A stretch of 64,000 bases of DNA from Acidobacteriaceae bacterium (GTDB lineage: Bacteria > Acidobacteriota > Terriglobia > Terriglobales > Acidobacteriaceae). The position numbers and the translations under genes are program-made. Where the stretch lies: NCBI GenBank assembly GCA_003165075.1, contig PLSM01000108.1, positions 1-64,000 on the forward strand, given 5' to 3'. Shown piece after piece: positions 37,836-46,332 of the stretch. Within the stretch, counting starts at the first letter, position 1. Every line of letters starts with the position of its first letter. The notes under the pieces are model-generated. The model was not told the DNA's origin, did not search any database, and worked only from the letters and a program-made list of their open reading frames with translations.

Positions 37836-39517
37836 GGCGCGCTAGGCGGATAGGCGCGCTGTCCGGCTACGAAGGTTTCCAGCACCTGGGTGCGGAGAAG
37901 GTCAGGCGCGTCAACTTTGTAGAGATCGCGATCAAGCAGAATAAAATCCGCGTCGTAGCCAGGCAGGAGCTTGCCTTTGCGCCTCTCGGCAAACTCGGCA
38001 TACGCGGAACCTTGCGTGTAGGCATAGAGAGCCTGGCCGCGGGTGAGCTTGTTCTGGGGGAAATAGGATTTGCTTCCCGCTTCGTTCTTGCGTGTCACGG
38101 CTGCATAGAGGCCCCGGAAGGGCGTGATGGGCTCAACGGGGTAGTCGGTGCCGAAGGCGAGAGGCACGCCGGCGTCGAGGAAGGACTTCCAGGCATAAGA
38201 GTAGGCGGCGCGCTGGGGGCCGAGACGGTCTTCGGCCCAGTTCATGTCCGTGAGCAGGTGGTTGGGCTGCATGGAGGCGATGACGCCAAGCTGTTTGAAG
38301 CGCGGGATGTCGGCAGGGTCGACGACCTGGGCGTGCTCGATGCGGTCGCGCGCAGTCCTGGAGACGCCGGGCTGCGAGTAGGCGTCGAGAGCCATGGCTG
38401 CGGCCTTGTCGCCGATGGCATGGAAGCCGAGTTGAAAGCCTGCCCTGGCCCGCACCACGGCCATCTTGTTGAGCTGCTCCTGCGTGTACTGGGGTAAGCC
38501 CGTATTGCCGGGGTCGTCGGAGAAGGGCGCTTTCATGGCAGCAGTGCGGGAGCCCAGCGAGCCATCCATGAAGCCCTTTAGCATGCCGGTATGCAGCATG
38601 GGGTCGTTCGGATCGTGGTGGGCGCGCATCTTCTTCAGTTGTTCAAGCGGGGCGGCAAAAGGCAGCCATTCGCTGATGCGGAGGTGAAGATCGCCCTCCT
38701 TTTCGATGTCCTCGAAGACCAGAAAGTCCTCCCAGTCGCTGAAGTCCTGCACACTGGTGACGCCGTGGGAGAGCGCGTCGGCCATAGCCAGTTCGTCCCC
38801 GCGGCGGCGCTCGTCCCGGCTGGGCGGGGGTATGACTTTGGAGACGAGGTCCTTGGCCGATTCGCGCAGAATGCCGGTGAGCTCGCCTTGGGAATCGAGA
38901 TCGATCGCGCTGCCTTGCGGAGGAGTGGTTTTGCTGGTGATGCCGGCGGCGGCCAAGGCGGCGGAGTTGGCGATGGCGATGTGACCGTCAATGCGGACAA
39001 GAAATGCGGGGTGACTCGCGGTGACCTGGTCGAGATCCTGGCGGGTAGGCAAGGTCTTCTGCGCCCAGAGGGTATGGTCCCAGCCACTTCCAATGAGCCA
39101 ATGGCCTGCCGGGGCTGCGTTGGCGAACGTTTTGACCTCGGTGAGCATTTCAGCGAGGGAACCGATGCCGGTGAGGTCGATATTGAGCTTGGTGCGCCCG
39201 GCTCCGCCCAGGTGAGTGTGCGCATCGTTGAATCCCGGAAAGACATAGGTGCCCGTGGACAAATCGCGGAGAACAGTCTTAGGTCGGGCAAGGCGAGTGA
39301 TTGCGTCGTTAGATCCCACGGCCAAGATCTTGCCCCCGCCCACCGCCATGGCTTCGACGGTCTGGGGTTTGCCCTCGGCCAGGCCAACACCCGTATAGAT
39401 GATGCCGTTGAAAAAGACGATTTCAGCGCGCAACGGAGGCTGTTTGGCGGGGGGCGCTTGAGCAGTGCAGATTGCGGCGGCAAGGAACGCAGCGAACAAG
39501 GCACAAGAGGCGCGCAT
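37832..39517 (-). CDS. Exported amidohydrolase (YtcJ-like)
   Basis: 561 aa. Signal peptide (CALFAAFLAAAICTAQA). Amidohydrolase superfamily metal site: HxH in FNDAHTHLGGAG, further His in GFQLGFHAIGDKA and RIEHAQVVDP, and Asp in AFGTDYPVEP. YtcJ-like enzymes hydrolyse N-acyl or amide substrates; the real substrate is unknown. It lies 22 bases after the M20 peptidase on the same strand and is likely cotranscribed. Confidence 0.88.
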   Translation of the reverse strand: MRASCALFAAFLAAAICTAQAPPAKQPPLRAEIVFFNGIIYTGVGLAEGKPQTVEAMAVGGGKILAVGSNDAITRLARPKTVLRDLSTGTYVFPGFNDAHTHLGGAGRTKLNIDLTGIGSLAEMLTEVKTFANAAPAGHWLIGSGWDHTLWAQKTLPTRQDLDQVTASHPAFLVRIDGHIAIANSAALAAAGITSKTTPPQGSAIDLDSQGELTGILRESAKDLVSKVIPPPSRDERRRGDELAMADALSHGVTSVQDFSDWEDFLVFEDIEKEGDLHLRISEWLPFAAPLEQLKKMRAHHDPNDPMLHTGMLKGFMDGSLGSRTAAMKAPFSDDPGNTGLPQYTQEQLNKMAVVRARAGFQLGFHAIGDKAAAMALDAYSQPGVSRTARDRIEHAQVVDPADIPRFKQLGVIASMQPNHLLTDMNWAEDRLGPQRAAYSYAWKSFLDAGVPLAFGTDYPVEPITPFRGLYAAVTRKNEAGSKSYFPQNKLTRGQALYAYTQGSAYAEFAERRKGKLLPGYDADFILLDRDLYKVDAPDLLRTQVLETFVAGQRAYPPSAP

Positions 39518-39539
39518 GGGCGGAGTGTAACAGGGGGCG

Positions 39540-40868
39540 CTACTGTTCCGCGGCCCAGTCGGTCGTGGCCAGGGTCAGGAGCAGCACCCTGCGCAGCCCG
39601 AGTTCGCGGGCCTTATCGGTGTACCACTCGGCGAGGGTATGGGCGCCGCCGCCTTCACCGCCGGCACCGATGGAAAGAGCTGGAACGCCGAGGGAGATGG
39701 GAATGTTGGCGTCAGTGGAGCCGAGGCGCAGGTCGGAGTGGAGGCCGAGGTGTCGGTCCACCGCCCGCAGAGTTTCAAGCAGTGGCGAATCGCCGGGGAG
39801 TTGAGCGGCGGGACGATCGCCGATGTTCTCGATGGTGAATGACAAGGTGCCGCGGCCGCGCGGCGAAGCGGCCTTGGCGATTGTGTTCCAGTACTCGACG
39901 GCGTCTTCGACGGCAGTGTGCAGCGTAGCCTCAAGCTGCATCAGTTCGACAGGGCTGGTGGAGCGGAAATCGATGGAGGCGGTGGCGCTTTCGGGAATGG
40001 AATTGACGCTGGTGCCTCCGTGGACGGTACCCAGGTTCAGAGTGGTGCGGGGCTCGGCGGGCAGCGGTGTCTGGGCCAGGATGGCAAGTGCGGAGGCGAG
40101 GGCCGCGATGGGGTTGGGCGTGCCCGCGTCAGTGAAGCTGTGACCGCCCGGACCGGCAATGGTGACCTGGAAGCGGCGGCTGCCCAGGGCCTGGGTCACC
40201 GCCGAGTCTGCACCGGCGCCGTCCAGAACGATGTGGGCCATGATGCGGCCGGCCAGTGCACCCTGGTCATAGAAGTGGCGCACGCCGCGCAGATTGCCTT
40301 CTCCCTCTTCGCCTACGTTGCCCAGCAAGATGAGGGGAGCGCGCAGCTCGATCTTGGAGTGCACGATGGCGTGGGCGATGGCCAGCATACCCACCACTCC
40401 GGCCCCGTTGTCGCAAGCGCCGGGTCCGCTCAGGCGGGAGTATCCATCCACCCTGCTCAGAGAGGGGTTCAGGGGCGTGTCAGCAGGAAAAACTGTGTCG
40501 AGGTGCGCGGAGAGCACTATAAGCGGACCGGTGCTTTCAGGAGGCAGTTTGGTGGCGGGCATGAAGCCGAGCACGTTGCCGATAGCGTCGGTCTGCACAT
40601 TGGCGATCCCGGCCTTGGCAAAGCGCGCTGCCAGCCACTCTGCGCGTGCCTGTTCGCCGAAAGGCGGTGCGGGAATTGCGGCCAGTTCGCGCTGCCAATC
40701 CATGATCATCTGGGGATTGTTGTGTAGCCAGCTGAATGCGGCATGGACAGGGCGCCGGGCCGCCAGCGCAGTGACCCTGGAGAATGCCGTGCTGTGGGAA
40801 AAAAGCGCCATGGCAGTGGTTTCAGGGTAACAGGGAGGGTCTGGACGCAGGTCTTGAATCTCAACCAT
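39540..40868 (-). CDS. M20-family metallopeptidase
   Basis: Up to 442 aa. Zinc-site residues: His in VLSAHLDTVF, bridging Asp in GPGACDNGAGV, the Glu pair in VGEEGEGNLRG and a late His in GGAHTLAEW. A dimerisation lid with Gly-Gly-His-Ser (AGPGGHSFTDAG) is visible. The ATG at 40868 lies inside the toxin stop region (8-base overlap), implying translational coupling to relE; a later ATG at 40811 (MALFSHS) is the alternative. It probably cleaves small peptides or acyl-amino acids. Confidence 0.88.
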   Translation of the reverse strand: MVEIQDLRPDPPCYPETTAMALFSHSTAFSRVTALAARRPVHAAFSWLHNNPQMIMDWQRELAAIPAPPFGEQARAEWLAARFAKAGIANVQTDAIGNVLGFMPATKLPPESTGPLIVLSAHLDTVFPADTPLNPSLSRVDGYSRLSGPGACDNGAGVVGMLAIAHAIVHSKIELRAPLILLGNVGEEGEGNLRGVRHFYDQGALAGRIMAHIVLDGAGADSAVTQALGSRRFQVTIAGPGGHSFTDAGTPNPIAALASALAILAQTPLPAEPRTTLNLGTVHGGTSVNSIPESATASIDFRSTSPVELMQLEATLHTAVEDAVEYWNTIAKAASPRGRGTLSFTIENIGDRPAAQLPGDSPLLETLRAVDRHLGLHSDLRLGSTDANIPISLGVPALSIGAGGEGGGAHTLAEWYTDKARELGLRRVLLLTLATTDWAAEQ

Positions 40869-41187
40869 TCAGCAGGCGCCGCATCAGCAGCGATTGCAGA
40901 TTGCGGCGGCCATCCACGATAAGGTGGATCACAACCTCGTTCAAAGTGATCTCGTAGATCACACGATAAGGCTTGAAGAAGACTTGCCTGTATTCCCCTT
41001 CCATGCCCGGGGGTAGTTCATCTGGCCGGGAACCGCGACGCCGCAGCGCTGCAATACTCTCAGCTTTCCTGGCCAGGCGGTCGAGCACATGGCCGGCCTT
41101 CGCGACGGAATCGTGTTCCGCTATCCAGTTGAATATCTCTTCGAGATCCTGGGCCGCGGCCCGGGTGATGCGAACGGAATAGATCAT
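40861..41187 (-). CDS. RelE/ParE-family toxin
   Basis: 108 aa. ParE/RelE fold: VRITRAAAQDLEEIFNWIAEHD at the N-terminus, then LARKAESIAALRRRG, YRQVFFKPYRVIYEI and the late strand VVIHLIVDGRRN. The start overlaps the antitoxin stop by four bases. Whether it acts on ribosome-bound mRNA or on gyrase cannot be decided. Its stop overlaps the M20 peptidase start, an unusual operon partner. Confidence 0.88.
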   Translation of the reverse strand: MIYSVRITRAAAQDLEEIFNWIAEHDSVAKAGHVLDRLARKAESIAALRRRGSRPDELPPGMEGEYRQVFFKPYRVIYEITLNEVVIHLIVDGRRNLQSLLMRRLLNG

Positions 41188-41504
41188 TCGGCAGCGGGAT
41201 GCCTTGCGGTAGCCGCGCCCTTCATCTTCTCAGGCAAGGGTTCGCGGCGCCGTATCCTTGCGATGACATCCGCGAGGGGATAACTTTGGCCTGCCTGCAC
41301 CTGCTGCCTGCCAATGGCAAGAATCTGCAGGAGGGCGAGTGTCTCCTGCGATTGCTCATAGGAGTGGACATCGACCAGCACGGCGCGCGCTTCGCCATTC
41401 TGAGTGATGACGATGGGTTCGCGCTCCTCAGTGATCCGGTCAAGAAGTTCGGCAGCGTGAGACTTGACGTAGCTGATGGGCTTGATCTGGGTGGAATAGC
41501 GCAT
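41184..41504 (-). CDS. Phd/YefM-family antitoxin
   Basis: 106 aa. The N-terminal DNA-binding fold carries the typical KPISYVKSHAAELLDRI followed by EPIVITQNGEARAVLVDVHSYEQ. The C-terminal 45 residues should wrap the toxin. An AGGAGG lies six bases before the ATG and TATATT stands just upstream as a possible -10. Autorepression is usual for this family and is inferred here. Confidence 0.9.
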   Translation of the reverse strand: MRYSTQIKPISYVKSHAAELLDRITEEREPIVITQNGEARAVLVDVHSYEQSQETLALLQILAIGRQQVQAGQSYPLADVIARIRRREPLPEKMKGAATARHPAAE

Positions 41505-41592
41505 TGCCGGACCTCCTGAAGACTAAATATAGACTAAAAAAGGTCCTATCGCAATTGCTACCGCGCTGTGAGAGAGGCGAAAGGTCGCGGGG

Positions 41593-42459
41593 TCACTGTT
41601 GTTCCGGCGCGGGTGCGTCTGCGCCGCCATATTCCACAGAATGCAGGAACAGCCCGCGCGCGGGGGCGGTGGGTCCCGCGGCGGAGCGGGAGGCTGCGGC
41701 GAGAATGGCGGGGATGTCCCGTGGGCGAAGATGGCCGCGCCCCACATCGAACATTGTCCCTACAAGATTGCGCACCATGTGATGCAGAAAGCCATTGCCC
41801 CGCACGCGATAGATCAGCAGGTCGCCGGCCTCTGTGCTGCGCTGTTCCCAGAGGGAGGAATGGATGGTGCGGACAGTGGTGTGCGTATCGGGCTGGTCCT
41901 GCGCAGGCGCGGCCGGATCGGAGTGGAGGCTGCGGGTGGCCAGGTCGGGATCGCTGGCGGCAAAACTGCTGAAATCGTGCTTGCCAAGGAAGACACGGGC
42001 TGCCGCCTGAAGGGCCGCGATATCCAGAGGCCACGGGCAGGCATAGACATAGCGGGCAAGGAACGGGGGGCAGACCTCTCCGCGAAAGATGCGGTATTCA
42101 TAGGTCTTGCCCGTCGCGGAGTGGCGCGCATGAAAGGTGCTCGGTACCGTTGTGGCTTCGGAAACGCGAATCGACTGGGGAAGGGTCCGGTTAAGCGCAC
42201 GGTGCAGGTTGGCGGGCGGAATGGGCGCCAGAAGAGCAAAGCTGGCAATCTGGGCAAGGGCGTGCACGCCGGCGTCGGTGCGGCCCGAGCCTTGGGGCAG
42301 GGGAGATTCTCCGCTGACGCGGCCGAGCGCGGCCTGCAACTCGCCCTGGATGGTCGGTTCGCCGGGTTGAACCTGCCAGCCGCGAAAGTCGGTCCCATCG
42401 TAGGCCAGGGTGAGTTTCCAGGTCTGCGGAAGCCGCGCGGATGGGGCAGATTCGATCAT
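41593..42459 (-). CDS. truA: tRNA pseudouridine(38-40) synthase
   Basis: 288 aa. TruA converts uridines 38-40 of the tRNA anticodon arm to pseudouridine. Motifs: WKLTLAYDGTDFRGWQVQP, the catalytic Asp in QGSGRTDAGVHALAQ, ARHSATGKTYEYRIF, and FLHHMVRNLVGTM near the C-terminus. The length is near the usual 245-270 aa plus short ends. It is divergent from the TolC-family gene, with 294 bases between the two starts. Confidence 0.95.
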   Translation of the reverse strand: MIESAPSARLPQTWKLTLAYDGTDFRGWQVQPGEPTIQGELQAALGRVSGESPLPQGSGRTDAGVHALAQIASFALLAPIPPANLHRALNRTLPQSIRVSEATTVPSTFHARHSATGKTYEYRIFRGEVCPPFLARYVYACPWPLDIAALQAAARVFLGKHDFSSFAASDPDLATRSLHSDPAAPAQDQPDTHTTVRTIHSSLWEQRSTEAGDLLIYRVRGNGFLHHMVRNLVGTMFDVGRGHLRPRDIPAILAAASRSAAGPTAPARGLFLHSVEYGGADAPAPEQQ

Positions 42460-42753
42460 AGGTACCTGCGCAGATAACAGGGTAACCGACGGGAGTCGGC
42501 AGGCGATGGCAGGAGAACTGGTGGGATATACTCAGGTTTCGGTACCCGCACGCGGCCGAGCGCTGCGAACAGGTGTATTCCGGAGCCGGGAACGAACCGC
42601 GAATCAGGCTCGTACATCCTCAGTAAGGGATGGTGAAGCGCAGGCGGGAAGTGAAAATCGCCTTGGCGAATCACAAAGTTGCGTCCGGAGGGACTCTCTG
42701 GACGTCTTGAAGAATGGCACCCCACATGCCTCAGCAACTCGTGGAGAGGAAAC

Positions 42754-44883
42754 ATGCATTCGTTCGGTATACGTGTGTTTGAGCAGCAGAGTGAGACCGC
42801 GGGCAAAGTGAGAGGGCAGGCAGGAAAACGGCTGCGCGCAGTGGCAGCGGTCATGCTCACATTGGCCACAGGAGTGCCATCGGGAATTGCCCAACAGACC
42901 CCAACGACGATTACAGACAAGGCGGCGTCCCAATTGCCGGCAGCTCCGGCGCCGGTATTGACCGAGCCGTTGAACCTGCGCTCGTCGGGGCGCGATTTTA
43001 CCAAGCCCGCCGGAACCCTTCGGGGCAACCCGATCAACGCCTATCGGCCCACCACCATCGGCAAGGCCAGCTTTGTGAACTCGGTGCGGCTCACGGACCT
43101 GGTGAAGGATGGAAAGATCTACCTGAGCCTGTCGGATGCGATCGCGCTGGCGCTGGAGAACAACTACGACATCGCGATTGCTCGCTACAACCTGGATATC
43201 GCAGATACTGACATTCTGCGCACCCGCGCCGGCTCCACACCGCTCGGCGTCAGCACGGGCATCGTATCCAACACGCTCAGCGGCACAGGCTCTTCGGCTC
43301 TCACCACGGGCGGTGGTCCGGGTGGCACGACAGGCGGCTCGGGTGGCGAGGCTTCGGGCGTTGCCGGACAGACGCTCTCGACCAACGGAGCCGGTCCAGT
43401 GCCGGAATTCCTCGATCCCTCGGTGACTGGAACCATTCAGTTGGAACGGGCCAGCGCGCCACAGGCGAACACCCTTTTCTCGGGCGGCAAGGCTTCGTTA
43501 AATACCAACACGAACGAATACAACTTTACCTACAACCAGGGCTTTGTCACGGGATCGCAGTTCAGTTTTGCATTCGACAACAGCCGCACCACCACGGGTA
43601 ACCCGTTCCAGAATTACAGCCCGCTGTTGACCTCCTCATTTAAGGCAACGGTGACCCAGCATCTGCTGCAGGGCGCCGGCATCTGGATCAATAAGCGCTT
43701 CATGTACCAGGCGATCAATGACCGCCGCGTCACCGATTCTTCGTTCCGTCAGCAGATTCTTTACACCGTCAACCAGGTGGAGAACATCTACTGGGGCCTG
43801 GTCAGCGCGTATGAGGACGTGCAGGCCAAGGAACGCGCCCTGGAGCAGACCACCAAGCTGAATGCCGACGTACGCAAGCAGTTGGAGATCGGCACCATGG
43901 CTCCTCTGGATGTGGTGCAGGCCGATTCAAACGTCGCCACAGACAAAGAGTCGCTCATCACTTCGCAAAGCAATTTGAACTACCAGCAACTGATCATCAA
44001 GCAAGCCATCGCGCGCAATCTCAACGATCCGGCGCTGGTGGCTGCCGCGGTTATTCCGACTGACCGCGTGAGCCTGGAAGAAATCTCCGAGGAAAAGCAG
44101 CCGATTGAAGATCTGGTGCAACTGGCCTTCAAACAGCGTCCAGAACTGGAGCAGGCGTTGTTGACTCTGAAGAACGATGAGATCACTCTGCGCGGCGCAC
44201 GGAACGGCCTGCTGCCCACGCTGGATGCCTACGGCTTCTACGGCGCCAGCGCATTGGGCGGTTCGCAGAGTCCGGCCGCGGAGGACTTCGCCACAAGCGG
44301 GCTCTACCCGCCAGGCTACTTCCCATCGATCGGTTATGGAACGGTTCTGCAGCATCTTTTCAACAGCTCGGCACCCGACAAGGGAGTTGGATTCAGTTTG
44401 ACAATTCCCATCCGCAACCGGCCGGCACAGGCGGAACAGGCGCGGTCGTTGATGGAGTTCCGCCAGTCGGAACTGCGGCTGGAACAGCTCTACACGCAGA
44501 TTCGCATGCAGGTCGTGAATGCGCAGTTTGCGCTGACCAACGATCGGGCGCAGGTAATGGCGTCGATTGCAGCCAGAGACTATGCCGTGCAGAGCCTTGA
44601 TGCCGAGCAAAAGAAGCTGCACCTGGGCGCATCGACGACTGCCACCGTGTTGCTGCAGCAGCGCAACCTGGCCACGGCGGAGAATACCCTGATTGCTGCA
44701 AACGCCGCCTATGCCAAGGATCGCGCCGGCCTGTACCAGATACTGGCTACCACCATGCAACATTACGGCATCAACCTGAGCGAGGCTGCGACGGGCAATG
44801 TGAGTACGGTGCCCGTGGTACCCGGACTGCAGGCGGCGCCAAAGGGCAATGAGCCGACAACGACTCCGCCCGCGACTCGGTAG
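42754..44883 (+). CDS. TolC-family outer membrane protein with a Gly-rich insert
   Basis: 709 aa from ATG 42754 (GAGAGGA upstream), longer than typical TolC (about 450-490). Signal peptide (VAAVMLTLATGVPSGIAQ) then a proline-rich stretch of about 100 residues. The OEP repeats follow (LSLSDAIALALENNYDIAIARYN; APLDVVQADSNVATDKESLI). Between the first helix pair and the next lies a low-complexity Gly/Ser/Thr insert (GGGPGGTTGGSGGEASG). No transporter gene is adjacent, so it is an orphan channel component. A terminator follows. Confidence 0.85.
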   Translation: MHSFGIRVFEQQSETAGKVRGQAGKRLRAVAAVMLTLATGVPSGIAQQTPTTITDKAASQLPAAPAPVLTEPLNLRSSGRDFTKPAGTLRGNPINAYRPTTIGKASFVNSVRLTDLVKDGKIYLSLSDAIALALENNYDIAIARYNLDIADTDILRTRAGSTPLGVSTGIVSNTLSGTGSSALTTGGGPGGTTGGSGGEASGVAGQTLSTNGAGPVPEFLDPSVTGTIQLERASAPQANTLFSGGKASLNTNTNEYNFTYNQGFVTGSQFSFAFDNSRTTTGNPFQNYSPLLTSSFKATVTQHLLQGAGIWINKRFMYQAINDRRVTDSSFRQQILYTVNQVENIYWGLVSAYEDVQAKERALEQTTKLNADVRKQLEIGTMAPLDVVQADSNVATDKESLITSQSNLNYQQLIIKQAIARNLNDPALVAAAVIPTDRVSLEEISEEKQPIEDLVQLAFKQRPELEQALLTLKNDEITLRGARNGLLPTLDAYGFYGASALGGSQSPAAEDFATSGLYPPGYFPSIGYGTVLQHLFNSSAPDKGVGFSLTIPIRNRPAQAEQARSLMEFRQSELRLEQLYTQIRMQVVNAQFALTNDRAQVMASIAARDYAVQSLDAEQKKLHLGASTTATVLLQQRNLATAENTLIAANAAYAKDRAGLYQILATTMQHYGINLSEAATGNVSTVPVVPGLQAAPKGNEPTTTPPATR

Positions 44884-44892
44884 ATTCACGTA

Positions 44893-44938
44893 GCAAAAAA
44901 GATGAGGCCCGGTCGAACGCCGGGCCTCATCTTTTTGC
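44893..44938. terminator. Strong bidirectional terminator
   Basis: GCAAAAAAGATGAGGCCCGG pairs with CCGGGCCTCATCTTTTTGC around the loop TCGAACG. The GC core plus A-run on one side and T-run on the other give a classic intrinsic terminator for both the TolC-family gene and convergent aroA. Confidence 0.9.
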
Positions 44939-44941
44939 AAA

Positions 44942-46243
44942 CTACCGCTCTGCGACCTGGTCCAGCAGATCGAAAAACTCAGGGAAGCTGATGGCGGCCG
45001 AATCCGCGCCTTGAATCAGGGTGTCGCCTTCGGCACGCAACGCGGCTACGCTGAAGGCCATGGCGATGCGATGGTCTCCGCCCGAGTCGATGACTGCGCC
45101 GTGCAGCGTCTGTCCTCCGGGCACGTCGAGTCCGTCGTCGAACTCCATCACCTCGGCGCCCATGGCGCGCAGATTCGCCGCAACCAAGGCGATGCGGTCC
45201 GACTCCTTTACGCGCAACTCCTTTGCGTCGCGAATGCGGATGCCGCCGCTGGTGTAGGGAGCGATGGCTGCAAGTACGGGCAGTTCGTCAATGAGCTGTG
45301 CCGCCAGCGCACCGCTGATTTCCGTTGACCGCAGACCATGCTCCGGAGCGGTTACCTGCACTGTGCCGATAAGTTCCGCATGCTTCTCTTCAATTTCGAT
45401 GACAGCAATATGGACGCCCAGCACGGTCAGCACATCCAGCAGCGAGGCGCGGGTGGGGTTGAGGCCGATCGCGTCGAGCACCAGCGAGGAACCGGGAAAC
45501 AGAGCCGCTGCGCACAGAAAGAATGCGGCGGAGGAAATATCGCCGGGCACGGCTGCGTCGATAGCGTGGAGCGGCTGCGGCCCGGCAATTGAAACCGAAT
45601 CCACCGTGCGAGTAAGGTGTGCGCCAAAAGCACGCAGCGCCAGTTCGCTGTGGTCGCGGGTGCGCACTGCCTCGCGCACGGTGGTCGTGCCCGCGGTTTG
45701 CAGCCCTGCCAGCAGCACGCAGGTCTTGACCTGGGCGCTGGGAACGGGGGTTGTAAAGTCGATGGGCTGCAACGGATTGCCTTCAATGATCACCGGTGCA
45801 TGGCCATCAGTCAGCGTGATGCGCGCGCCCATGGCCTGCAGCGGCTTGCGAATGCGCTCCATGGGCCGCAGAGAGAGTGAAGCGTCTCCGGTCAATGTGA
45901 AGCGGCCTTGCTGCGGAGCCAGCAGGCCGGAGATCATGCGCATGGTAGAGCCGGAGTTGCCGCAATCGAGAGCCTGATCGGCTGGGGTCACGCGACCGCC
46001 CACTCCGGTCACCATTACCGAGCCGTCTTCAAGCTGCGCAACCTTTGCGCCCAGCGCTTCCATGCAGGCCAGGGTTGACGCGCAATCGGCCCCGGTGGAG
46101 AAGTTGGTGAAGCGCGAGGTCCCCTCGGCAAACGCGGCGAGCATGCCGTAGCGATGGCTGATGGATTTGTCGCCGGGAAGGCGCAGGCTGCCCAGCACGT
46201 TGCGTGCGGGACGGATGATGCGATCTTGAGTCGCGGTGTGCAA
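44942..46243 (-). CDS. aroA: 3-phosphoshikimate 1-carboxyvinyltransferase (EPSP synthase)
   Basis: 433 aa. It joins shikimate-3-phosphate and phosphoenolpyruvate in aromatic amino-acid synthesis. Motifs: LPGDKSISHRYGMLAA, DCGNSGSTMRMISGLLAPQ, SAQVKTCVLLAG, and the late RVKESDRIALVAANLRAMGA and GGDHRIAMAFSVAAL. Length is standard. Residues around LDCGNSGSTMR resemble class II sequences, but the class was not tested. Flanked by a terminator at its 3' end. Confidence 0.96.
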   Translation of the reverse strand: MHTATQDRIIRPARNVLGSLRLPGDKSISHRYGMLAAFAEGTSRFTNFSTGADCASTLACMEALGAKVAQLEDGSVMVTGVGGRVTPADQALDCGNSGSTMRMISGLLAPQQGRFTLTGDASLSLRPMERIRKPLQAMGARITLTDGHAPVIIEGNPLQPIDFTTPVPSAQVKTCVLLAGLQTAGTTTVREAVRTRDHSELALRAFGAHLTRTVDSVSIAGPQPLHAIDAAVPGDISSAAFFLCAAALFPGSSLVLDAIGLNPTRASLLDVLTVLGVHIAVIEIEEKHAELIGTVQVTAPEHGLRSTEISGALAAQLIDELPVLAAIAPYTSGGIRIRDAKELRVKESDRIALVAANLRAMGAEVMEFDDGLDVPGGQTLHGAVIDSGGDHRIAMAFSVAALRAEGDTLIQGADSAAISFPEFFDLLDQVAER

Positions 46244-46332
46244 AGGCTCTCCGGAGATGGTGACAATTCAAGTTTAACCAAAGCAGGAAAGATCGATCGG
46301 CGGCGCACCGTTATCTTCGCAATGCTCAGCAA

